A stretch of 64,000 bases of DNA from Ziziphus jujuba (taxonomy: Eukaryota; Streptophyta; Magnoliopsida; Rosales; Rhamnaceae): positions 15,955,001 through 16,019,000 of the forward strand of contig NC_083387.1 in assembly GCF_031755915.1 (NCBI RefSeq), read 5' to 3'. A program made the translations under genes and the position numbers. Shown here in pieces: positions 1 through 11,357 of this stretch. Numbering within the stretch: position 1 is the stretch's first letter; each line of letters opens with the position of its first letter. The notes below the pieces were generated by a model. That model saw only the letters and a list, made by a program, of their open reading frames with translations, was not told where the DNA came from and did no database searches.

Positions 1-4
1 AGAG

Positions 5-1435
5 ATGATATTCGACTACCATAATTATTCGAAGGGTAAAAAGGTGAAGTTGGAAGCAATGGAGTTTGGCCATTATGCACTCCAATGGTGGACAAATGAT
101 CAAGGCACCTGGAGGAGAGTTGGTGATCACTTGATCACAACATGGCAACAAATGAAAGGAGCCATGAGAAAGAGGTTTGTGCCATCACATTACCATAGGT
201 TGCTGCATCAAAGGCTTCAATCTTTGTCTCCAGGAAGTAGGTCCATGGAGGATTATTACAAAGAGATGGAGATGCTTATGATGAGGCTGAATATGAATGA
301 GGATAGGGAGGCAACAATGGCGAGATTTTTTGGTGGTTTGAATCGTGACATTGCCAACCAGCTTGGATTGCAACAATACTTGGAGTTGGAGGAGATGTTG
401 CATGTAGCCATTAAGCTTGAACACCAATTCAAGATGAGGGGAGTAGGAGCACGGCTTGGAGGTGTTTCCAGCAATGGGAGAATCAATTCAAGTGGCTGGA
501 GAAACAATTCAGCTAATGAAATCAAACCAAAACCGAAAGCTGGAGAAGAAAGTACCAATCGATCAAAAAGGGAGGCCAAAACCGAATCTGTCCAAGCACT
601 TAGAGATGAGATAAAATATGATCCTAAACCTCAAAAATCCAGAGAAATAATTTGTTTTAAGTGCCAAGGAAGAGGACACATAGCCAACCAATGCCCAAAT
701 AGAAGAATCATGGTATTAAAGGGTGATGGTGAGCTGGAATCTGCAAGTGAAGAAAGCGAAGCTGAAACTGAGCAAGGGGAGGAATGTAATGATGATGAAG
801 CCGAACCAGTAGGCACATCTAATGCCGAGTTGAGCTTGGTTTCAAGGAGAGTACTTGCTGTCTACAAAGATGAAGAGCAGATACAAAGAGAAAACATCTT
901 CCACACTCGCTGCGAAATACAAGGTAAGATTTGTAACATGATTATAGATAGTGGGAGTTGTACCAACGTGATAAGTAATCTTGTAGTTGAAAAATTAGGC
1001 TTGAAAACAATTAAACATCCAAAACCTTATCGGTTACAATGGTTAAATGATAGTGGTGAGATGAGGGTAAATAAGCAAGCCGAAGTTAAATTTAATATCG
1101 GTAGGTATGAGGATGTTGTCTTGTGTGACATGTTACCAATGCATGCGAAACATATTTTACTAGGTAGACCATGGCAATTTGATAAAGATGCTTCTCATTT
1201 TGGTCGAGAAAATAGTATTGTTTTCAGATTTAAAAGGAAGAAAATCAAGCTGGAGCTATTGACTCCCAATGAGGTCTACAAAGATCAACTACAAATGCAA
1301 CAAAGGAGGGAGGCCAAAAAACTCAAGGAGAAAACAATTATGGCACCAACGGCTTCACCATCCTTTCAAGAAGGTGAGATTGAGGTTGCTGATCAAGGCA
1401 AGCTTTCTAAAACCCAAATCGAGTGGAAAAACTAA
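5..1435 (+). pseudogene. G1 gag-protease, N-terminally cut by window edge
   Basis: 476 codons are open from the window edge. Residues 1-145 match the plant retrotransposon gag (capsid) family, with motifs such as FGHYALQWW and EDYYKEMEMLMMRL. A CCHC zinc knuckle, CFKCQGRGHIANQC, starts near residue 217 and binds RNA during packaging. An acidic linker follows. The aspartic protease begins near residue 305 with catalytic IIDSGS and ends with the conserved LLGRPW. The frame ends at a TAA that replaces a Gln codon found in related copies, and the same frame continues beyond it. The fragment is degenerate but easily recognised. Confidence 0.9.
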
Positions 1436-1453
1436 GAGAAATCCGAGAAGGGG

Positions 1454-3060
1454 GTGAGAAAAGAGAGTAAACCCGAGAGCACCAACAATCTGGAAATTTT
1501 TGCCAATGAGAGCCAAACCGAGGGAAGAAAAAGAAAAGAAAGACAAGAGAGGAAAAACCAGAATTTTTATTTAAGTTTTGGGGATATTAATAAGACTACT
1601 GAATGTACGAAACCCTTGCTGGTCATGATATATAAAGAAAACTATTTTAATGATCAAACTAACTTTGAAGAACTTGAATTGCCAAGTTCAATGATTTCTG
1701 TTTTGAAAGAATTCGGAGATGTTTTCCTGAATGAGATTCCAAGTGGACTACCACCTATTCAAGGGATAGAACATCAAATTGACTTTGTCTCAGGGGCTGC
1801 CGTACCAAATAGACCAGCATATAGAAGCAATCCCGAAGAAACAAAGGAGCTGCAAAAACAGGTAAGTGACTTGCTTGATAAAGGATACATTCGTGAGAGT
1901 TTAAGTCCATGTGCTGTTCCTGTTTTGTTGCTACCTAAAAAGGATGGTTCTTAGAGGATGTGTGTTGATTGTAGGGCTATAAATAACATCACCATTAAAT
2001 ATAGACATCCCATTCCTAGATTATATGATATGCTTGATGAGTTGCATGGTGCTTGAATGTTTACTAAAATTGATCTTAGAAGTGGTTATCATCAAATTAG
2101 AATGAAAGAAGGTGATGAATGGAAAACCGCATTTAAAACTAAATATGGGCTGTGTGAATGGTTAGTTATGCCTTTTGGATTATATAATGCACCTAGTACT
2201 TTCATGAGGCTTATGAATTATGCAATGCGTCCATTTATTGGTAAATTTGTGTTTGTTTATTTTGATGATATTTTGGTGTACAGCCGAAACTTGGATGAGC
2301 ATGTTGATCAACTTAGGTAAGTTTTGAAAGTTCTTAGACAGGAAAGATTGTTTACTAACATGAACAAGTGTGATTTTTGCAAAGATGAGCTTGTTTTTCT
2401 AAGATTTGTAGTAAGTGCTGCAGGAATCAAAATGGATCAAGCTAAAGTGCAAGCAATCAAAGAGTGGCTGGTTCCTACAACAATCACCCAAGTGAGGAGT
2501 TTCCATGGCTCAGCAAGTTTTTATAGAAGATTTGTCAAGGATTTTAGCACCATAGCTGCACCTTTTAATGAGATTGTCAAAAAGAATGTTGGCTTTAAAT
2601 GGGGGGAAGTACAAGAAAAATCTTTTAATTTGTTGAAAGAAAAATTGTGTAAGGCACCTTTATTAGTTTTGCAAAATTTTTCTAAGACTTTTGAAATTGA
2701 ATGTGATGCTTTGAGTGTAGGTATTGGATCTGTCTTAATGCAAGAAGGAAGACCCATAGCCTACTTTAGTGAAAAATTAAATGGAGCTGCACTAGACTAC
2801 CCGACATATGACAAGGAGATGTATGCTTTGGTGAGGGCTTTGGAGACGTGGCAGCATTATCCCATGCCAAAGGAGTTTGTGATTCATATGGATCATGAGT
2901 CTTTGAAGCATATTAAGGGTCAAGGAAAGCTCAACCAAAGGTATGCCAAATGTATTGAATTTATTGAAACCTTTCCATATGTGATCCGCTACAAAAAAGG
3001 TAAGGAAAATGTGGTTGCCGATGCATTATCGGAAAGGTATATACTCTTTTCTACCTTAGA
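1454..3060 (+). pseudogene. G1 reverse transcriptase and RNase H, interrupted by stops
   Basis: The frame is the same as gag-protease. The RT core shows [43 protein letters not shown] and the catalytic YFDD box at 2258-2269. The connection region continues into RNase H, marked by [19 protein letters not shown] and the DHESLKHI segment near 2890. In-frame stops occur at about 1952 (a Trp codon in relatives), 2054, 2318 and 3668. The enzyme would copy element RNA into cDNA in cytoplasmic particles; this copy cannot. It is closely related to the - strand copy in G6. Confidence 0.9.
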
Positions 3061-3089
3061 TGCTAGATTGCTTGAATTTGAACAATTGA

Positions 3090-4634
3090 AAGAACCTTAT
3101 GAGCATGATATTGACTTTGGAGAAACTTTCGGAACCTGTTTGAAACATGGATTTAATAAATTTTATATATTTGAGGGGTATTTGTTTAAGGAAAACAAAC
3201 TTTGTGTGCCTAATTGTAGCATTAGGGAATTATTGGTTTGGGAAGGACATGGGGATGGTTTAATGGGTCATTTTGGTGTTTTTAAAACTTTATCCTTGCT
3301 ACAAGAACATTTTTATTGGCCTAACATGAGGAGAGATGTTGAAAGAATTTGTGAAAGATGTTTGAAGTGCCGAAAAACAAAATCAACATTGAAGCCGCAT
3401 GGATTGTACAAGCCTTTGCCAATTCCTACCTATCCTTGGGTAGATTTGTCTATGGATTTTATTCTTGGTTTGCCTAGGTCAAGGACAGGTAAGGATTCAA
3501 TATTTGTTGTAGTAGATAGGTTTTCTAAGACGGCATATTTTATTGCATGTAATAAAACTGATGATGCATCCAATGTTGCTAATTTATTTTTCAAGAAAAT
3601 TATGAAATTGCATGGAATGCCAAGAACTATTGTTTTTGATAGGGATGCTAAGTTCTTAAGTTATTTTTGAAAAACTTTGTGGGCTAAGTTAGGTACTAAG
3701 CTTTTATTTTCAACTACTTGTCATCCACAAACTGATGGACAAACCGAAGTAGTGAACAGAACTTTGTCTGCATTGTTGAGAGCATTAATTAATCAAAAAT
3801 TTGAGAACTTGGGAGGATTGTTTGCCACATGTTAAATTCGCTTATAATAGGTCTTTGCATTCAACAACTAAATTTACTCCTTTTGAAATTATTTATCGTT
3901 TTAATCCTTTGACTCCATTAGATCTAACACCTTTACCTTTAAGTGAACGTGCTAATCTAGATGGGAAACAAAAAGCTAATTTTCTTAAGCAGATTCATGA
4001 AAAAACTAAGGCAAATATTGAGAGGAGGACCGAGCAATATGCAATGAATGCTAACCAAGGCCGAAAATAGGTTGTTTTTGAACCTGGGGATTGGGTTTAG
4101 TTACACTTGAGGAAGGAGAGGTTTCCCGAACAGCGGAAATCAAAATTGATTCCGAGAGGCGATGGACCTTTTCAAGTTTTGGAGCGGATAAATGACAATG
4201 CTTACAAAGTTGATTTACCAGGTGAGTATAATGTTAGTGCTACATTCAATGTTGCTGATTTGTCTCTTTTTGATGCAGGTGATGATTTTGACTTGAGGGA
4301 GAATCCTTTTCAAGAGGAGGGGAATGATGCGAATCCGCCCGAGCTCGGACAACCGATAACTCACTAGGGTACTGATCCGATACAGATGAAGACTGGATCG
4401 ATCACCAGGGCTCAAGCTAAGAGGTTTAAGGACAACCTTGCTGCCTTTATCCAAAATGTAATTCATTCTCAAAAGGGTTTGTCCATACCTGAAGATAAAA
4501 GATCTGTTTTAAGCATCCAAGTGGTGGAGGCTGATACATCGGACATTTTATATCGGACACTCATACATCAGACATTTTATATCGGACACCCATGCCTCAG
4601 ACATCTGACCTCGGACTTCGGACACCAAACATAA
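3090..4634 (+). pseudogene. G1 integrase and C-terminal tail running into the 3' LTR
   Basis: The zinc-binding HHCC region is at about 3240-3390 (GHFG then CERCLKC). The DDE core has its first Asp in LSMDF near 3455, its second in DRDAKF near 3640 and Glu in QTEVVNRT near 3745. A one-base insertion near 3795 shifts the frame, and the core continues from 3801. The [11 protein letters not shown] segment near 4155 is the GPY/F-type C-terminal module. Stops at about 4068, 4098 and 4365 replace codons that are sense in relatives. The tail, including [12 protein letters not shown], lies inside the 3' LTR. No chromodomain is evident. Confidence 0.87.
4312..4324 (+). other. G1 polypurine tract
   Basis: AAGAGGAGGGGAA lies immediately before the TG that opens the 3' LTR. 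It is the expected primer site for plus-strand DNA synthesis. It is also coding sequence (QEEGN) of the integrase tail. Confidence 0.8.
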
Positions 4635-5322
4635 CTTAGTTCGGACATCAGGCAGACATGAGTTAGCTCAGACAGACATAAGTTAGCTCGGATAGACATA
4701 AGTTAGCTCGGACATCAGGCAGACATAAGTTAGCTCGGACATCAGACATAAGTCATCTTAGTTGTCAAACTAGTCAACTCGTTTTCTAATTTGCGTTTGA
4801 CTTTTTTTTTGGGGGTTTTTATTTATTTATTTGCTGGACAAATAAATTTAGAAAAGTTATTATTTTATTATTTTCATTGTAAATTAATTAATTCCTACTT
4901 CAAAATAAGGGAATTAATTAATCCAAATTAGATTAAGAAAGGATGTGAAATTAGGCAATTTTCTAATTGGATTCTATGTTGGCTGAAATTTCTTAATTCT
5001 TTTAGGGTTTTATTTTGTTCATTCAAAGCCTATTTAAAGGCTTATTTTCAATGAGAAAAGGGAAGCTTGAATTTTATACAGAAAATTATTTGTGAGATTG
5101 AATTTCTTTGTTCTTTTGAACACCTACAACACCATTAGTGAATGAGTGTTTTAGTTTGACTTATGAATAGGCCTTCCATCACCTGTTGTGGCATCTTCAT
5201 TATATACCATGGCTTCTAATCACAGGTTGGTTAGGGGTCAAGGTGATCATTATAACTTGAACATAATTAGATCCGGGCTAATATAATACAGGTTTAGGAG
5301 TAGTTGTCCTAGGTTCGTATCA
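4325..5322 (+). repeat. G1 3' LTR, type B (with TCGGACA minisatellite)
   Basis: The 998-bp LTR starts TGATGCGAATCC and ends CGTATCA. Its first ~300 bp are also the end of the pol frame. U3 contains a TCGGACA/GACATAAGTTAGC array. A TATTTAAA promoter box lies near 5030, followed by the R/U5 segment with the conserved ending CCTAGGTTCGTATCA found in all sibling LTRs. Boundaries were set by alignment to the G5 LTR pair. Confidence 0.85.
4536..4760 (+). repeat. U3 minisatellite of G1 LTR
   Basis: About ten imperfect copies of a 20-28 bp unit built from TCGGACA and GACATAAGTTAGC. The same array occurs in reverse orientation in both G6 LTRs and in G7, but not in the LTRs of G2, G3, G4 or G5. Confidence 0.8.
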
Positions 5323-6142
5323 AAGAGGATTTGCGGCAACATATTGGAATTTTGAAAATCATGTTGGTCATGGGTTTGGATATTTGTTGGCATTGAAGTT
5401 ACGGTTTGTGTTATGTTTGGTGCTGCTGGAAATTGTGTTTGCATCATTATATTTGAGGTAAAAAAAAGGTCGAATAAACAAAAAATAAATAAAAAATTAG
5501 AAGTTCGGTTTTTGTTGAGTATGGGAATTTGAATTGTTTGCTAGAAAGTTGTTGGAGCTGCTGAGTTGTAGTTTATTTATTCAATATTTGGAGTTTCTGA
5601 AAATTCAATTTTCTGCAGAATATTTGAATTTTGGATGCAAAATTAATTGGATTAAAAATTACTTAAAGAATTTGATACAAAAACTTGAATTACAAAATAA
5701 CAACAACCAACAACTATGCTATATTTTTGTTCAATTTGATTCTTGTTCATGTTTGAATTAATTTCTCTATATCTTATCCTTGAATTATAGGTTTAATAAT
5801 ATTCTTGTCAATTTTTATTCATCCAGAATAAGTTTTCTTCGTTAATTTGCCTTATTTTTGCTTAGAAAAGCCGAGAATTAGGTGTTTAAAATTCACTCGG
5901 TATTGCTTGGTTTTTGCTACTATTTTGTTGATAAGTTTAATTAAAACATACTTATGATCTAATTGCTATTCTATAGATAATTAGAACTTTTAGTGGAAAA
6001 AAGCAAGAGTGTGTGAGCTTAAAAAAGGGTCAAAAGCCGAAAGTAGTGTGCAAACATGATTATTGAGACCTTGTTTGAGTGAAACATGTAAGGGAGTGAA
6101 TTTGGTAAGGTCCTTATTTATTTTTGTGTTATTCATACTAAC

Positions 6143-7520
6143 ATGGCAGATTCAAGGGTGAGAAGAGGAGATCCACCATTGAGAATTAATGAAGAAGAGT
6201 CCGTAGGATTCAAAGGAGATTCCCGAGCTTCAGGGAGTGGAGATGAGCATGCGAACAGGAGGGCCATCTTGGAGCAATTACAGTTGATGAATGCTCAATT
6301 TGATCACATAAATTAAAGGATGGACAGTTTAGAAACATCACAAGGAGGGCCGAATACATGGTTTGATGCTCATGGAGGCTGAGGTCGAGGTCAAGGAGGC
6401 TGAGGGCGATTTAGAGGAGAACTCGAGGAAGGCAATTTTGGAGATGACTTGGATGAGAGGTATGATGAAATTTTTGAACCTCAAGGAAGGCCAATCCATG
6501 GGAAACCAGCAAGGAATGAAGATGATGATCTTGGGAATATTAAGGTCAATATACCATCTTTCATAGGAAAAAGTGACCCGGAGGCTTACTTAGAATGGAA
6601 GGAGCATATGGAGATGATCTTTGATTGTTACAACTATTCAGAGGCTAAAAAAGCCAAGTTGGTAGCAATGGAGTTTGGACATTATGCTCTCCAATGTTGG
6701 ACTAATGAGCAAAGTGCCTGAAGGAGAATTGGAGATGAACCCATCACTACTTGGCAACAAATGAAAGGACCCATGAGGAAGCGATTTGTATCGACTCACT
6801 ACCATAGGTTGCTGCATCAAAGGTTACAATTATTATCACAAGGTAGTAGGTTCGTGGAGGATTATTACAAAGAGATGGAGATGCTTATGATGAGATTGAG
6901 CATGAATGAAGAAAAAGAAGCAACCATGGTAAGGTTTTTGGGTGGTTTGAATATTGAGATAGCCAACTAAGTGGAACTTCAACAATATGTAGAATTAGAG
7001 AAGATGCTTCATGTGGCAATCAATCAATTTAAAAGGAGGGGTACAAGCTCATGGTTTGGAGGGGTTTCAAGTAGCGGGTGGACAAATTCAACTAGTTGGA
7101 GTAGCAACCCCACGTTCAAGCCAAGGCTAAAACCGAATCACGATGAAGGAAGTGCCATTTGGCCAAGGAAAGATAACCAAGCCAAACTTGTTCAAGCACA
7201 CAAATTTGAAGGTAAATCTAATCCTAAACCTTCAAGGACTTGAGATATTGTTTGTATTAAGTGCCAGGGCCAAGGACATATTGCCAACCAATGCCCAAAT
7301 CGAAGAATCATGGTGTTAAAGGACAATTGAGAGTTGGAATCCGATATTGAAGAAGCTGAAATTGAGTCCGATCATAAAGAGGAAGACATTGAAGATGAAA
7401 TCGAAACCTTAAAGGCTTAAAATGCCAAATTAAGCTTGGTGGCAAGGAGAATGTTGACTGTATACATGGATGAGGACCAAGTTCAAGAAGAGAATATCTT
7501 CCACACTCGATGTGAAATCC
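6143..7520 (+). pseudogene. G2 gag, riddled with stops
   Basis: The start is the ATG at 6143 (MADSRVRRGDPPLR), shared with G5. The capsid region (about 6530-7060) keeps FGHYALQCW and EDYYKEMEMLMMRL. The CCHC knuckle CIKCQGQGHIANQC at about 7250-7291 is intact. In-frame stops replace sense codons at about 6314, 6379, 6400, 6719, 6968, 7241 and 7327; most fit C-to-T changes in CGA or CAA. The N-terminal Gly/Arg-rich stretch and an acidic linker after the knuckle match the other copies. Confidence 0.85.
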
Positions 7521-8142
7521 AAGATAAGATTTGTAGCATGATTATTGATAGTGGAAGTTGTCTAATGTGATTAGTAATATTGTGGTTGATAAATTAGGCT
7601 TAGCAACAATTAAACATCTTGAACCTTATAGATTACAATGGCTTAATGATAGTGGTAAGATGAAAGTAAATAAACAAGCCAAAGTAAAATTTGGTATAGA
7701 TAAATATGTGGATGTTGTTTTGTGTGATGCTGTGCCTATGCATGCCGGATATATTCTATTAGGTAGACCATGGCAATTTGATAAAGATGCTATTCATTAT
7801 GGTTGAGAAAATTCTATTATTTTTAAGTTTAAGGGAAAGAAGGTCAAGCTGGAGCTATTAACTCCCTAGAAGGTATATAGAGATCAATTACAAATACAAC
7901 AAAGGAGGGAGGCCAAAAAGCTCAAAGAGAAAGCTAGTATGGCAGCTATGGCTTCACCATCAATCCAAGAAGGTAAATCTGAGCTTGCTGTTCAAGGTAA
8001 GCATTCTAAGACTCAAATTGAGTGGAAAAACCATGAAAAGGCTGAGAGTGGAGTGAGAGAGGAAGAGAAACCCAAGAGTGTGAGTAAGGCTGAAAAACCC
8101 AAGAGAAAGAAAGAAAAAGAAACAAAAGAAAGGAAAAATTAA
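7520..8142 (+). pseudogene. G2 protease and lysine/glutamate-rich linker
   Basis: The protease active site MIIDSGSC is followed by a one-base deletion near 7560. The rest of the domain (WLNDSG, LLGRPWQFDKD) is readable at 7558-7806, up to a stop at 7804. A second stop near 7867 precedes the charged linker at 7939-8142, which corresponds to the spacer between protease and RT in G1 and G6. Confidence 0.8.
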
Positions 8143-8205
8143 AAAATTTATCTTAGCTTATGTGTTGTTAATAAAGCAATTCTAAATAAGAAACTATTTC
8201 TAGTT

Positions 8206-8730
8206 ATGATTTATAAAGATGCATATTTAAATGATCAAGCTAACCTTGAAGAACTTGAATTGCCAAGTTTTATATCTTCTCTTTTGCAGGAATTTGATAA
8301 ACTTGATTTTTGCCAACATAAACTTGTATTTTTAGAATTTGTTGTGATAGTATTTGACCCAGTAGATTGGGTTTGCTTGCATTTAAAGAAAGAGAGATTT
8401 CCTAAACAAAGGAAGTCCAAGCTTATGCCGCGTGGAGATAGACCTTTTCAAGTTTTGGAACGGAAAAATGACAATGCTTACAAACATGATTTATCGGGTG
8501 AGTATAACATCTATGCTACATTTAATGTTACTAAATTGTCTCCTTTTTCTGCAGGTGATGACTTTGATTTGAGGGAAAATCCCTTTCAAGAGAAGGGGAA
8601 TGATCAGAATCCGCGCGAACCCGCACAACCGATGACCCACTGGGGTGCTGACCCAATACGGATGAAGATTGAGCCGATCACTAGAGCTCAATCTAAGAGG
8701 TTTAAGGACAACCTTAGAGAATTTATATAG
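8206..8730 (+). pseudogene. G2 fused pol remnant: pre-RT linker, RT fragment, integrase C-terminus
   Basis: A 174-codon frame begins with the pre-RT linker (NLEELELPS), then jumps to an RT fragment (KLDFCQHKLVFLEFVV), then to the integrase C-terminal module (VFDPVDW, KERFPKQRKSK, PFQVLERKNDNAYK). The YFDD box, RNase H and the DDE core are all missing. The FVV-to-VFDP joint is identical in position to that in G5, so the deletion was probably present in a common source element. The frame enters the LTR at 8601. Confidence 0.85.
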
Positions 8731-9698
8731 TTAGTAGTTAATTCTCAAAAGAGCTTGTCCATACCCAAATATACAAAGCCTGTTCTAAGCATTCAAGTGG
8801 TGGAAGCCGATACGGACCCGGGTAGCTATTTTCGTCCAAACATGGACTATGGACAGCAAGAAATGGTTCCAATACTTCATGGATTCAATGCATATCTTTA
8901 AGAAGTCATGGAATCAAGTCAAGGCAGCTTTAAAGGCAATCAAAAAGAGCTTGTACGCATGAGAGAGAAAGTTGGCCGTTTTTGCTGTATTATTTGCTGG
9001 CTTTACTGTATTTTGCCTAGTTAAACTTTTCTCTTTGATCCAAGAAAGGGCAACTTCTGGAACCCCATGATAATCCTATTTGAAATCCTACAAGGCATAT
9101 GGAAGCTGACTTGGAGCTTAAATTGGCCAAAGATTAGTCAAAGACAGCTTAGTCAACAAGAGTTTTAGTTTCCTAATTTAATTTTGACTTTCTGTTTTAG
9201 GATATTAGTCTTTTATTTGGTTTTTATTCATTTTTCTGGAAAAATCAACTTAGAAAAGTTATTATTTTATTATTTTTATTGTTAATTAATTAATTTAAAT
9301 TAAATTAGGAAGGGAGGTGAGTTTCAACCAAACTAGATTTCCTATTCTTCGGTGGTCGATTTTACCTAGATAATTGGGGTTTTATTTTGTTCTTTCATAG
9401 CCTATTTAAGGGCTTATTTTTTAGGAAGAATACACATTTAATAATATTCAAAATTTATTTTGTGAGATTGAATTTCTCTTTGTTCTCTTTGAACGCCTAA
9501 AAAACCATTAGAGAGTGAATGTTTTAGTTTTGACTTATCAATAAGATACCCATCACCTATTGTGGCATCTTCATTATACCAAGGTTTCTAATCACAATTT
9601 GATTAGGGGTTGAGGTCAATCCATTAAAATCCTAACTTAATTGAGATCTGGGCTAATATAATACATGCTTAAGCGCATATCGACCTAGGTTCGTGTCA
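8601..9698 (+). repeat. G2 3' LTR, type A
   Basis: The 1098-bp LTR starts TGATCAGAATCC and ends TTCGTGTCA. A polypurine tract, AAGAGAAGGGGAA, precedes it at 8588-8600. It lacks the TCGGACA array and instead carries the GAAATGGTTCCAAT segment shared with G5. Confidence 0.85.
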
Positions 9699-10215
9699 AG
9701 TTGACAACTAAGCTGCCTTTATCAAATCTCCAGCTAGTTTAGGCTCCAAATCAGCCCTCATATGCCATGTAGGATGCCAAATAGGATTAATAATGATTCC
9801 CATACATTGCCCCTTGATTGGAGTAAGTCAAACTTGCTTGCACAACAAAAGAAGTCAAAGTCAGCACTTAAATTGATAATATTTGGCCTTTTTGAAGCTT
9901 CATGCACAAATGCCTCGTTTGAATGGTTTAGTTTTAGTCTTGGCATGATTTCATAGTCCTTGGAATGCTCAATCACATTTACAATCTAAAAAATTCATTC
10001 TTTGCTACCCAGCATCCAAAGATGCACCAAAATAGCTTGTCGGGTCCATCTCCACCATCATAACTTGAATGCATAAGACAGGCTTTTGTTTCTTGAGTAT
10101 TGTAATGCCCTCTTGAGATTGAATTACTCCTTGGATAAAGCTAACCAGATTGTCCTTGAATCTCCAAGCTTGTAACCCAGTAATTGGTCCCGTCTTCAGT
10201 TGCAAGTTCTTTATC
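9699..10215 (-). repeat. G3 3' LTR fragment, type A
   Basis: It matches the middle of the complete G3 5' LTR starting at AGTTGACAACTAAG (compare 13053). The outer half is missing at the G2 boundary, and the inner edge is fused to the acidic region of gag by a deletion. Confidence 0.75.
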
Positions 10216-10269
10216 ATCAAATTCGGTTTCGGCTTCACTTTCTTCAGTTTCGGATTCCAAGTCTCCATT

Positions 10270-11357
10270 ACCTTTCAGCACCATGATTCTCCTATTCATG
10301 CATTGATTGGCAATGTGTCCTCATCCTTGGCACTGAAAACACACAATGTCATGAGTTTTTGAAGGTTTAGTATCAAATTTACCTTCAATTGTTGGTGCTT
10401 GGACATTTTCGGTTTTGACTTCACTTTTTAGCCGAGTAGAACTTTCTTCATCATGCTTCGGTTTTGGCCTTGTGTCATATGTGGGATTGCTTCTCCAAAT
10501 ACTTGGATTTGACCTCCTGCTATTTGAAACTCCTCCAAACTGTGAGCTTGCACCCCTCCTCTTGAATTGATTCTTAAGTTTGATAGCCACATGCAACATT
10601 TCTTCCAATTCCATATATTGTTGTAATTCTAGTTGATTGGCTATCTCTCGATTCAAACCTCCTAGAAACCATGCCATGGTTGCCTTTTGATCCTCATTCA
10701 TGCTCAACATCATCATGAGCATCTCCATCTCTTTGTAATAGTCCTCCTTCATCCTACTTCCTTAGGTTAAATATTGAAGTCTTTGATGCAGCAACCTATG
10801 GTAATGATTCGGTACGAATTGCTTTCTCATGGCCCCCTTCATTTGTCGCTAAGTAGTGATCAATTCTTCTTCAACTCTTCTTCGGGTACTTTGCTCATTT
10901 TTCCACCATTGGCATGCATAATGGCCAAACTCCAAAGTTGCCAATTTAACCTTTTTAGCCTCCGAATAGTTGTGACAATCGAAGATCATCCTCATATTTT
11001 CCATGCCTCCCATAGGTTGTCTTTCCTTGGAGTGCAAAAATATCGTCAACCTTCTCTTTGAGGTTATCTCCATAGTTACCTCCTTCAAACTCCTCTCTAA
11101 GGTGTCCATGGCCACCTTCTGCTTGATCTCGACCCCCATGTGGTACCCTCCTAGGATTCAATCTACCTTGTGAGTTCTCAACTCTGGCCAATCGTTGATC
11201 TAGGTGATCAAAGTGAGCATTCATCCGTTGAAGTTGTTCCATGATCGCCATCATGTTAGTATGTTCACCTCCACTTCCCATTGCCTTTGAATCCCATGGA
11301 TTCCTCTTCATTAATTCTTAAAGATCCATCTCTTCTCCTCATCCTTGAATCTACCAT
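10270..11357 (-). pseudogene. G3 gag
   Basis: The start is the ATG whose complement is at 11355-11357 (MVDSRMRRR). The capsid motifs FGHYACQWW and DYYKEMEMLMM are readable in broken frames, and part of the middle of the protein is deleted near 11000. The CCHC knuckle at 10300-10343 carries an internal stop (CFQCQG then TGA where relatives have CGA). Protease and everything after it are deleted. No function is expected. Confidence 0.8.

Larger units (their letters stand above)
1..5322 (+). mobile_element. G1: Ty3/gypsy element, autonomous type, decayed, 5' end outside window
   Basis: The copy runs from mid-gag through protease, RT, RNase H and integrase to a complete 3' LTR (4325-5322). Domain order PR-RT-RH-INT is that of Ty3/gypsy. 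Its 5' LTR, leader and gag N-terminus lie before the window. It carries eight in-frame stops and one 1-bp frameshift near 3795, so it cannot encode a working polyprotein. The LTR is followed directly by the 5' leader of G2, with no primer site between them. This fits G1 having inserted in the leader of G2, with AAGAG (5323-5327) as the predicted target duplication. CRM-clade membership is inferred from the pol/LTR overlap and the lack of a visible chromodomain. Confidence 0.9.
5323..9698 (+). mobile_element. G2: non-autonomous gypsy relative, gag-bearing, pol deleted
   Basis: A leader (5323-6142), a decayed gag-protease region (6143-7870), a short fused pol remnant (8206-8730) and a 3' LTR (8601-9698) are present. 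The 5' LTR and primer site are missing next to the G1 LTR. RT, RNase H and the integrase core are absent. The remnant joins an RT fragment directly to the integrase C-terminus, the same junction as in G5. Many CGA and CAA codons have become stops, so this copy is old. Its right end abuts a half LTR of G3, which fits G2 having inserted in that LTR with AGTTG as the predicted target duplication. Confidence 0.85.

Noticed and set aside
4100..4360. Chromodomain at the integrase C-terminus
   Set aside because: The sequence after the GPFQVLE module is short and acidic and I do not see the aromatic cage pattern of chromodomains.
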